From NCBI RefSeq assembly GCF_024713945.1, contig NC_134685.1, forward strand, positions 620,001 to 684,000: a DNA stretch of 64,000 nucleotides, written 5' to 3'. Position 1 is the stretch's first letter; every line of letters begins with the position of its first letter. The notes below the pieces were generated by a model. That model saw only the letters and a program-made list of their open reading frames with translations, searched no databases and was not told the origin of the DNA. The translations under genes were made by a program, and so were the position numbers. Source of the DNA: Dermatophagoides farinae (Eukaryota > Arthropoda > Arachnida > Sarcoptiformes > Pyroglyphidae). Shown here piece after piece: positions 12,801-25,307 of this stretch.

Positions 12801-15077
12801 GTTGTCGATAACGAACTAAATAATGTAAATGGCCACCATAGCTTAATAAATGATTACCACGAAATGGTTTCGGTAACCGCCAATAGAAATAAACACTATC
12901 TGGTGTATGTACCGAAGCTATTGTTGAATCAATTGTATGTTCACGTGTTATTGGATCCAATTGAATGGCATGTTGATTTGGTGGACAACGATCCGATACA
13001 TCCACATAGTCACCGGTCCATATTCGACCAATAGCTGTAACGGTCAATTTCATTTGATCATTCAATGTAATCGATTCTTGCTGTATGGATGAACTATAAC
13101 AAGTGTCTGTATGACCAAAACAATAACATTGTAAACATTCACTTTGATCATTGGCCAGATCATTGAATAATGGTGGTTGACATAGTAGATTTATTGCTGA
13201 ATTTTTTTTTCAAGGAAAAAAAATCATTTTAAAATTCCAACAAAAAACCGAAAAAAAAACTTACGTTTAACAATCAAAATCGTTTCATCATTAGCCAATT
13301 CTGAATGTTTTGAATTAATTGCTTCACAACGATAACGACCTTGATCATTAAACATAACATCAGTCAATGTCAACGTTCCAATACCACCATTAGAAATGGT
13401 CGTAATTTTTGGCGAATCCGGTATTGGTTCATTATCATTTTTACGCCAATTAATCAACGGGATCGGTAAACCAATGGCACGACATGTTAATGTTACTGGA
13501 TAGGAAGATAAAAAAAATCAATCAAAACCAAAAGTCAAAAAAAAATTATTATTAATGGGTGGTGAATCGAATGGCAAACAAACAAAAACAAAAACAAAAT
13601 GAAATTGTCCATGCAAAACATGCAAACACAATTAATTAATTAAGATTTCTTTTTGCACCAATGAAAATATGAAAAAAAAATTGGTTCCTCCCCAAAAAAA
13701 AGACGAAATAAATGATTTATGATTTTGACAACATACCGGTTTCACCTTCTACCGCAATGATTGTACGGCTTGGATTCTGTACAATCGTTGGTTTTGAGCA
13801 GCCAATCTATGTGTGTGTGAAAATGAATTAAAGATTGATTGGTTGATTGAATGAATGAATGAAAAAAATAAAATAAATACCTCATCACTTTTATCCTGAC
13901 AATCGAAACGTCCATCACATTGGAAACTTTTCGGTATACCTATATATCTCGGAATGGAAAACGGAATTAACAAAAAAATTTCGCAATCAACCTTTGTGTG
14001 TGTGTGATTCACAATACATACATTGATTACCCGATTCACATTGATATTCATTCATTTTACATGTTGACGATGAATTCATCATATGATTCATTTCATCTTG
14101 ATCTACCCACACACACACACACCATGATAATTTCAATGACAATTGAGATGTTGGAAATGATGGTGAAAAAAAAAGTAAACAAAAAAAACAAATATCGTTA
14201 TTATGTAATCAGTATATGAATGAATTTGAAATATATAAAAAAAAAATAAAATCAATGAAAATGAAAACTGATGAAAGGAAAAAAAATGAAAAATTTGTAG
14301 GCGACCCCATCATCATCATCATCATCGTTATAATTTTGGGTTTGGGAAATATTTTATTTGCTGTGAAAAAAAAACTTTAAAACTAGGGCATACATACACA
14401 CACACAAAGCAGGTTAATGAAAATTAATGTCATATATACACCCACACACAGCCACATTCATACATAAATTATAGACATGCAATGCAGGAAAAATAAAATT
14501 GTGTTGTGCAATAAAAAAAATTCATTTTTTTCGAAACATAAGAAAAACAAATTGGACCATAATGACATTTACCACATGATTGTTCATCACTATAATCACC
14601 GCAATCATTTTCCATATCACATCTTTATTTATTTGGTGAAAGATATTTGGATTTGAATGAAGCAAGTGGTTTGCATATATATTGGTTAATTGATTTGGAT
14701 TGGAAAATGTGAAATGAAAGAAAAAAAAGAGAGAGAGAGAGAGAAAGAAAAAAAATGGAAATTGATGGAAAAATGTTAATTTCATAATTTGGTTGATTGA
14801 TTGATTGGGAGAGAGAGAGAGAGAAAAATACCTATAAACTTTCAATATACAAAGACCATTTGTACAACGAAATTCATTTGGTTCACATTGACAATTTTGT
14901 TCATCACTTTGATCGGAACAATCAAGATCTTTGTCGCTTTTGTTTTTGTTAAATAAATTAAAGGTGATTTTTTATAAAAAAAATTCATTCAAATAAAATT
15001 GGTTGATTTTCATACCATACATGCTCTTTCATAATACATTCACCATTAGTACAAATGAATTCATTTTCATTACATCC

Positions 15078-15109
<32 letters not shown>

Positions 15110-17273
15110 CATCATCATCATCATCATCATTATCATCATTCATATCTATATCAACATCATCGTCATCATCAACAATGGTCGAAACAGTGGATGATGATGA
15201 TGATGAATAAGTTTCTGATTAAGCAAAAACGATCAATTGGTTAAAGTGGCAAAAAAAACAAACAAATCAAGCAAGGGTTAACACAATGAGAAAATCATTA
15301 AGAGAAAAGAAAATTATTGTTATGCAAACCTCCTTGATCATTTTGAGGTAAATGATTGATCATTATCTCATAATCGTAAGCTTGTAGCGTTTGTAAAGGA
15401 GAGAAAAAAAGAAAGATTTTTTTTTCAAGTTGAAAGCAAATCCACAATAAAAAAAACTTACTTGGTTGAACAGTAAGATAAGCTGCTTTTTGTGCCAAAG
15501 GTACATCAGAAACACTAGTGGTAGAACAAACATAAACACCAGCATGATCCAATTGTACATTGAATAATAATAAACGACCACGATTATCAACAGCTTCCGG
15601 TGGCAATGATTGTCGATTTTCACGTCGCCATTCTACTTGTAAACGAGAATCACCTTCATCACGACAACGAAATACGGCTTCTTGTCCTTGTCGTACTGTT
15701 TGTCTTTCTGGATAGATTTGTAATGCAATCTGCTGTCTAGGACAATCCTGTTCATCTGAACCATCTTGACAATCTTGTATATCATCACATCTTTGTCGTT
15801 GATCAATACAACGACCATTTGCACATGTATATTGACCTTTTTGACATATCCCTATAAATCCGGAAATGTGTGTATGAATAAATAAAGATTAAATTCATTC
15901 AGATTCAGATAAACAAAAAAAAAGTTTGATCATCAACAAAGATCGATACTTACAACATTCCAATTCATCGGAACGATCCGGACAATCAGATTCTCCATTA
16001 CAAAGTAATGCACGATCAATACAAAGTCCAGTACTGCAACGAAATTGTGATAGACGACAAGTTCGATTTTCTGAATGAAAAAAAAGAACAGAAAAAGAGA
16101 ATAGAGAAAAACCAACCGGAAAAGAAGAAAAATTATTCAGTTCTCAAGAATATCAAATCAAAACCAAAAAAGGAAAAGAAAAGAAAAGAAAAAAAAATTT
16201 AAGAAATGAAAAAAAACACCACTGACACACACACACATATAACCCCTTTGACTTTTAGTGTGTGGTGGTGGTGGTGGTTAGTGAGAAACACTTAGCTAGA
16301 TTAGATTTGGCAAAAGAAAAAAAGACAGAAAGAAAAAAAATTGCCAAACTATTCATTAAGCAAACAATGATGAATGTGAGAGAAACAAATTGGCTTTGGA
16401 ATGGTAAAAAAAAATTCCAAATCAAAGTAAAACTACTACCTAATCAATTCTGAAAGTGAAACGCAAAAAAAAACTTTTTCATCTGATTTTGATCATATTT
16501 TTTTCTTCACTAATTATCAATGAATTGTATGCATGTGATGTGAAAAAAGGCTAATTAAATAAAGGGAAAAAAATTGAATCACAATTGATTGACAGCTGAT
16601 TGGTTGGTTGGTGTGACAATAAGATGGTGGTGAAACTTTTTTTTACGGTAACAACAACAAAAAAAATGTCAAAAAATTATATTTACCACAATATTGTTCA
16701 TCAGAAAAATCGTAACAATCGTAATAGCCATCACATCTGCATCACACACACACACAGACAGACAGAGAAATAAACATGACAAAATCATCATGAAATTTGT
16801 AAAAAAGAAACACAAGTTAAAAAAGCATTGAATTGTTCGATTGTTGTTGTCAGCATTGTTGATGATTATAATTAGATTAGATTATTATGTTATTGAACAG
16901 AATGAAAAAAAAATTTGAATAAAAAGATTACATTAGTAAAAAGCATAAAATTGATGATCAAATGAAAAAAAAAAATGTTTACCTTAAAGATTCATGTATA
17001 CAATTGCCATCTGTATGGCATTCAAATTCATGTGCACCACAAATCACTGATTTGTTATCATGATGATGATGATGATGAAAATTTTTTTTTTACCCACATG
17101 CAACAAAGTAGCAGCAGCAAAAAAAAAAGAAAGCATTAAAAATGAGAAATGTAAACAGAATTAGTTAGTTAGATGGATGTAGATGTTTATACATTTAGAT
17201 TCTTGTTTACGAATCATCAAATAAAATTAAGGGAAAGAAACATATTGAAAACAAATTCAGCAAATACAAACAC

Positions 17274-17310
<37 letters not shown>

Positions 17311-20300
17311 ACATACGATTTCCGTTTCGTGTATATGTGTGTGTGTGTATGTGTGGGTATTTGATAAATAAATATATAAAAACAATATATATCGAAATCA
17401 AAGAAGAAAAAGATTGATCGATCAATGGAATGGAATGGAATGAAATGAATTGTGACTTACTTTGACAATCAAGCTCATCGCTACCATCAAAACAATCTTT
17501 ATGAAAATTACAACGGAAATCTTTCGATATACATTGGCCATCACGACAACGAAACATATTGTTATCTTCATTACATTCATTGTTGTTTACTGATCAATGA
17601 ATGAATGAATGAATGAATGAATGAAATGAAATGAAATGCAAAGACAAAATCGATGAAATTGAAACAGGAAATGCATGTCGAAATGTGGAAAAAAAAGAAA
17701 TAGTAAAAATCAATGATATGATTAAAGATTATTGATCGTTTTTTGTTTGTCTGTGTATGTGTGTGTGTGTGTGTGTGTATGTTTTTCAATGATGATTATC
17801 ATAATTACATACCGATACATTGAAGTTCATCACTACCATCGAAACAATCATATTCATTATTACATAATAATTGTTTTGAAATACATTTCTGGCCATCATG
17901 ACATCGAAATTGATCTGGACGACAATGTTTTACTAATTTAAAAAAAAATTGAAATAAAAAATTTATCATCATTTATTTTTTAAAACCTTAACAACTTACC
18001 CATACAATCGTCGATCATTTCATCGGATCCATCAAGACAATCTTTAATTGCATTACATTTTAAACGTTCCGATATACATTGGCCATTTGAGCAACGAAAT
18101 TGTCCAAATGCACAAACATTTTCTTCTAGATTATCAATTGAAATGAAAATGAAAAACAATTCAATTCAATTAAATTAATTAATTTTTTTTTTGAAAAAAA
18201 AGTAAACGAAAAAAAAAATTGAATGAAATAACATAACATACCACAATGAAGCTCATCAGTATGATCAAAACAATCATATTTATAATCACAACGTAAACGG
18301 CTATCAATACATTGAAAAATTGAATGGCAACGAAATTGATTTGCTTGACAATGGCAATCACGTTCATCACTACCATCATGACAATCAGGATGATCATCAC
18401 AACGTTGTCTTTGTGAAAGGCAAAGGCCATCATAACATTGAAATTCATCTGGACGACATTCTGTGTGTGTGCAATGTGAATAATGAGAAAAAAGCCAAAA
18501 AAAAAAAATAAATATCCACACCCACACACACATTCAACAAAGAAATAAAACAAAACAAAAAAAACGTTATCAAAAATCGATCACAATCAATCACTCTATA
18601 AAATCTGGGATACTAATCGAATTCTATCGTGATATAGTCATTCATTCAATAATAAAATGATATTCATTCACAATTCATTCATTCATTTATTCATTGCAAT
18701 TCAAACCTTTTGTAAATGAAGCTGAACAATCATCTTCATCGGTACGATCCGTACATTGTATCCAACCATCACAACGTTGTTCAATCGGTATACAATAACC
18801 ATCTATACGGCAATGAAATTCATGTTTTGAACATAAATCTTCATCAATATTGGTGGCTGTGGTTGTCGTCGTCGTTGTCGTTGTTGTTGTCATTGTCGTT
18901 GTTGCCATTGCAGCAGTAGCAATGGTGACATTTGTAATGGCAGTGATAATTGATGATGAATTTATAGGCGGTGGTTCATCATGATGATGATGATGAATTA
19001 TCTTGATATGCGAATTATTATTATTATGATTAAATTGGGCCAAATTTTCATCATCTTCATTTTCATCGTCATCGTCGTCGTAGTTGTTGTTGTAGTTGTC
19101 AGGTTCATTATCTTCATCATTATTTTCAATGTGTGATTCTTTTTGCTGATGATGATCTAAATCTGATCCGACCTTTGACTCTTGATAAATATCCGGTCGA
19201 TTATCTTCATAAATATATTCAAATTCATCATCAGCTTCATCATTGTCTTCGTCGTCGTCATCGTCGTCGTCATCGTCTTCATCGTCATTGTCAACATCAT
19301 CATCATCATCATCGATATTATCCGATTCGGTTGGCCAAAAAACTTGATGTTTATTTTTTCTCTTACCATTATTGGTTTTTTTCATCATTTTCTTTGAATT
19401 TTTCCATTCGATTCCTTTCTGTTGTTGTTGTTGTTTTTGTTGTTGAATAAATCGTTTTTTGTGATTTAAATTTGAATGAAATTTGATCGAAATAGCTCTA
19501 TGATTATTATTATTGTTGTTGTTACCATTGTCGTTATCGATAATGGGATCATTATTCTTTTTACTTGACAATTTAGATTTAAATTTTCGTCGTTGTCGTC
19601 TTCGTTGTTGTTGTCGATGATTTGATGATGATGATTGTTGTTGTTGTTGTTGCTGTAGCAAAGATGAACGTTCAAGATTATGATGATGATGATGATTATG
19701 AGGGACGGAATTTGTATTTTTTAATAATTTTTTCTTTTTAAAATTTTTTCGTTGCGATCGATCATGTACTGATAGATTTGGATGATTTTTACCATCATTT
19801 GATGATAATTGATGATTATTAATGGTCTCATCATGATGGATAATTGGTGTATGTGATTGCAAAATTTTGGACCAAAATTTTTTTGGATTTTCATTGTAAA
19901 CATAATTGCTACTACCACCACCACCACCACCAACCTATAGGTTTGGAAAAAAAAACAAAGAATAAATTCGAATGTCAACAGGAAAAAAATGTCGTATTCA
20001 TAAATGATGTTATGGAGTGATTTCGAATGTTCCAAAAATCCAATCCTATCATCATCATCGGCCATGAGAAACCAAAGCCGAAAAAAAAGAAAGAAAAAAC
20101 CATTCCGTTGCCATTTTTTTTTTTTTTGTTGCAACCACCAGAAAACGAATCAAAAAATTGAAATCACAAATTCATTTTTCATTATATTGTTATAAATGTG
20201 TGTGTGTTTGTATATGATGATATAATGATACCACTTTCATTTTCATTTTCATTTCATTCATTTTTGGGTGATGATCATTTCGAACACGAAACATACATAC

Positions 20301-23227
20301 ACACACACACACACATTGAAATGTGATAATGTTTCATAAATCATGATTTCCCAACCAACCAACCAACCAACCAGTTAGATGGAGGGGAAAAAAAATCTTT
20401 GAATTTGCTAATGCTTTTTTTCTGTATAAAAATAGTCAAGTCATGCAATAATGCAATACAAAAACACCGTCACCACCACCACCACTACACAACAGATATA
20501 TCTTTAAATCTTTTCAACGAATAAATTCTTCATCCATAAGATGTATTTGAGGTGTAAGTAGAATTTTTGTTTTTCTTGTCAACAATACATTCTTCATCCT
20601 AAGATATTTGAGGTGTAAGTAGAATTTTTGTTTTTCTTGTTTCAACACATTTCCTAAGAAATTCTATAGAATTTCTTGTCAATTAAAAAAAAAAATTTTT
20701 TTTTTTGTGAAAAATGGATCGTCATTATTTTTTTTTTTTTTTTTTTTTGGTTCCAAGTACATAAAAAAATGATATGATATGATATGATTATGATTATTAA
20801 TTATAATGCACTGTTAGCAGTCAATCAGTTAGCTGCGCATGGCAAAAATCCGGCTATTTACACACACACACACACACACATACTTCCCATTTCAACCAAA
20901 CAACATTACAGCAATTAAGTGTGAAGAAAAAAAAAAGGTAAGTGGATGTGTGTGTATCGTGACTGCGAAAAAAAACTAAAAGAAAAAAAATCAAATGTCG
21001 AAAATGAATTTGATTTTGGTTGGTTGGCTGGCTGGCTTGTCGGGTAATTACAGGATTCTTTTTTTTTGTTGCACCAACCAACCAACCAACCAACCAAAAA
21101 AAAAAGTGTGAAAGAAAAGAAAAGCTAAATTTACATATTTATATACATCGTGCACACACACACACGCATAATCATGTTTGAGATTTTTGTCACCATCATC
21201 ATCATCATGTCATCATATGCATAATATTTCAACACTTCAACCATTCATTCTCAAAACACTTGTGCATGTTATGCTGTGTTGAACAAGGTGATCATTAGTG
21301 GATAAACAAAAACTTCGTATAAAACACCAAACTATTTGTGTGTGTGTGTGTGTGTGTATGTGTTAATTTTAGATTCTTGAATAACTTTTTTTTATTCTAT
21401 AGTTCAAGTTTCTTTTTTTTTATTCTTCATTTTGCCCAAGTTGCACATAGATACATTGTGATTCAGAATATGATTTTGAAATCGAAGAAAAAACTTTGAT
21501 TTCTAGCTCTCTTTCTCTCTCTCTATCTTGGATTGAATTTGGAATTTGAATCCAAAAATCCAGCAAGAAAAAAGATACTCAACAACTATATTATTGAATT
21601 GAAATTGATTGATCCTAAAAAAAAAATGAATGTCATCATTCAAAATTGGAACATGAAATAACATGAACCAAGAGTTTGATAGTGACACAGCAACAACAAC
21701 AAAAAAAAACATGAAACTTTTTCGCCAAAAAACCATTCATTCGTGCATATTTATGCTATACAGTTATGTGATTTACACACCGACACACACACACATTAAG
21801 TATTAATCATTATATTATACTTGAACAACAACAACAACAACCACGACAAAATGGCAATAATAATTCTTGTTCCAGAATAAAAATTATTTGGAACAAAAAC
21901 GAAATAATAATGATCATTGTGTGATTAAAGGTTTTGAATTGAATGAACGTGAATAAATAAATAAATAAAATTCATGAATTCATCAAATGAAAAAAAAATT
22001 GGCAAAATTGAAATGGAAAATGATCATCATCATCATCATATCTAAACCCGATCATTATAGTCATGACAAATGATGATGATGATGATGATGATGATGATTA
22101 TAATAATGGTAAGTGTCACATACACTCACACTCGCAAAATTTTGATGATTATGACATGTGTTAGATGACAAAACCATCACCATCATCATCATCACCTAGT
22201 TTTATGTAAAAAAAAGAATGGAAATAATTTGCATATATTCATTTCTCATACACTAACACCAAGTTAAGAAACGCCCAACATGATATACACAAACAGAATC
22301 TGTCCGCCCAATCATCATCCATATGATGAAGCTAATCATGATAATCAAGAATTGAAAAATGAAAATTCCAAAAAAAAAATGAATTCAATGAACTCAACAT
22401 GCACACAATTAATCATTTGAATTTTTAAATGATTCAACATCATATTCTTAACAAAATATTCTTGGTTCTTGTTCGGCAACGAATGGAAAAAAAACAGAAA
22501 AAAAAAGAAAACAGAAAAAAAATTCCAAAGCAATTAACGAGAAAAAAAATCGGTTTTTTTCTTTCAAACAAGGAATTAAAGTAAACTTGTTTTCCATGAT
22601 AATGATGACAAGAATAACAACAAATAAATAAATATAAAGAAAACCAGAAAATCCAGAATAATTACAAAAAAAAAGAAAACCAGATGAACAACCAAAATGA
22701 ACATCTTGCCATTCGCTAATTTTTTTTTTTTTTTTTTTTTGCTAGTATACACAAATCTCCTTAGGGTTGTTTTCGAACATTTTCAAACGGCTATTTTTAC
22801 AACAACAACTGAACAACGACAACAAAAACTGAACCAATTTTAGTTATTTTGGCCGAATGCTTTCTTTGTTTTTCAAAAAAAAAATTCCCGGATTCTTCAT
22901 CTTTTATCTTTTGCATTCATTTACAACAACAACAACGAAAACAAGAAAAAAAAATAACAACAACAGAGCAAAATTCAACGAATTCGATATTGCCGAAATC
23001 ATCATCATCATCATCATCAATCTATCTTCAGGCCGTATTCATGAATGAAATACAAATCAACAAAGAAAAAAAAATTCTTAACAAGAATCTGCATATTTAA
23101 TCACCAGACTGACATGTGTGTGTGTATTACTCAGCTTAAAAACATCCAACCATCCAATCTTTTTGTACAATTCTATCAAATGCTTTACTCTTGTGTTCCA
23201 GTAACCTTTTCAACAATGTTCATTTTC

Positions 23228-23259
<32 letters not shown>

Positions 23260-25273
23260 AATGTTGTTTTCCATGGATAATTTCTTTTTATTTTCATTTC
23301 AAAATAAAACAACAACTACAACAACAACAACAACAAAAAACTTATTCTTATTTCATCATTAATGATGATGATGATGATGATGAAAAACACAAACACACAA
23401 AGAGCCAAAAAAAAAACACAAAGATACAAAAAAACAACAAGAAAAAAAGAGAAAAAAACATGACATTTTGTTTTCTGTTTTCTGTTTCGTTTTTTCTACT
23501 TTTTTTTTGTTCTTGACATGTATGAACAAATGAAAAAAAAAATGATTTGAATGAATGTTTTTGTATTCGCATGACTTTTTGTTTTACACTGGAATATTCT
23601 TTTTTTTTTTTTTGTTTTGTTAGAATTTAGAGGTAAGGTAAGGTAAGGTAAGTAAGTAACTTTTTTTTTGTTTGTTTGGCAGATAGATGATAAGGTAAGT
23701 GGGTGTCTGTGTGGGCGTTGTTGTTATCTTTTTTCCTGTTTATGTTGTTGCTACTGCTGATGATGATGATGATGATGATGATCGATAATTGATGGATATT
23801 TCTAATGGAAGGAAGAAGTGAACAACACCATCATAACAAAATAAAAATTGATCTTTTTCTTTTATTCAAGCACATTCAATGAATCGATGATTGATCCAAA
23901 TGTTTTTTGATTGTAATGAATGAATGAATGAATCTTATCCATAATTACATAATGATAATAAACTGAATATATAATATACAACAATCTCAACAGCAACAAT
24001 AATCGGAAGAAGAAAAAAAAACATTGTAAACAAAGACGATCATCATCATCATCATCATCTATTTTATGCTGTCGACAGATAATGTTTTTTTTTGTTTTGT
24101 TTTCATTTCTTACAACCAAAATAAATGAATGAATGATCCTGGAACTGTGTATCATCATCATCATCATCACCATGATCATGAATCACCTCAAGACTTTCTT
24201 TTTCTCTTTCTCTCTTTTTTTTGTGTGTTCCTGGAATAAAAATAGAAAAAAAACAAAGAAAAAAAAAGTTTAAGAAAAAAAAGAAGTGAATGGAAACCAA
24301 GAAAAAAAACTTTCTATTCAGGGTTCTTGAAAATCGATTCGATTTATCTTCTTTTTTTTTGTTTCGTTTCGTTTTCATTCCACTTTGGACTATCTTACTT
24401 TCACTTACGTTATATGCCATAATAATAATAATGGCTCATAATAATAATAATAATAATGGTGGTGGTGGTAAGGGTGGCAATAACTAAATCTCTTGGTGTA
24501 CGACAAGACAAGACAAAAGAGATTTTCAAGAATTTTTTTCTTTTTTTTCGTTATTCTTCTACGTTATACTTACACCCACTTTCATGCATAAAAAAATAAA
24601 CGAATACATACATAGTATAAGAATTTAACTGTTTTGTGAATGAATGAATGGAAAAAAATGATGAAAAATTACTTTTGATTCTTTTTTTTCAACATCAAAT
24701 TAAACATGGAAAAAAAGGGTTAAACTTTTTTTTGTTGCTGCTGCTGCTGTTGAGCTACTGTTGTTGTTGTTGTTGTTAAACAAAATGTTATCGTCATATT
24801 TAAACATGGAATATTCTGCTAGGGTGTTGGTGTCAGAATCAGAACATCATCATCATCATACAGAGGCCATATTGAATAATTTTATTCTCGAAAAAAAAGA
24901 GAGAAAAAAAACTCGAGTTTTTTTTCTTTGTTATAAAACAGGGGCGAAATTGAAAAAAAACTAATCATTTTGCCATTATGATACATTGCAGCGTTTTTAT
25001 TTTTTTTTATTATTTCCAGCATACAATGATGATTATGGTAACGAATATTTCAATGGATGCAAATTGAAAAAAAAACCTATAGACCATGGATATATTCGGT
25101 AAGTGATTTTTTTTCTCGTTTTTCAAATCTATGGCCCATTTTGTATTTTGAATAAATCAATTTTTTTTCTTTCTTCTCATTCAGTCGTGGTGGTCGTGGA
25201 ACAAAAGAAAAATGGATGAAATTTTTTTTTGGAAATTTTGACATGAAAACAAGATATTATAATACCGTATTAC

Positions 25274-25307
<34 letters not shown>

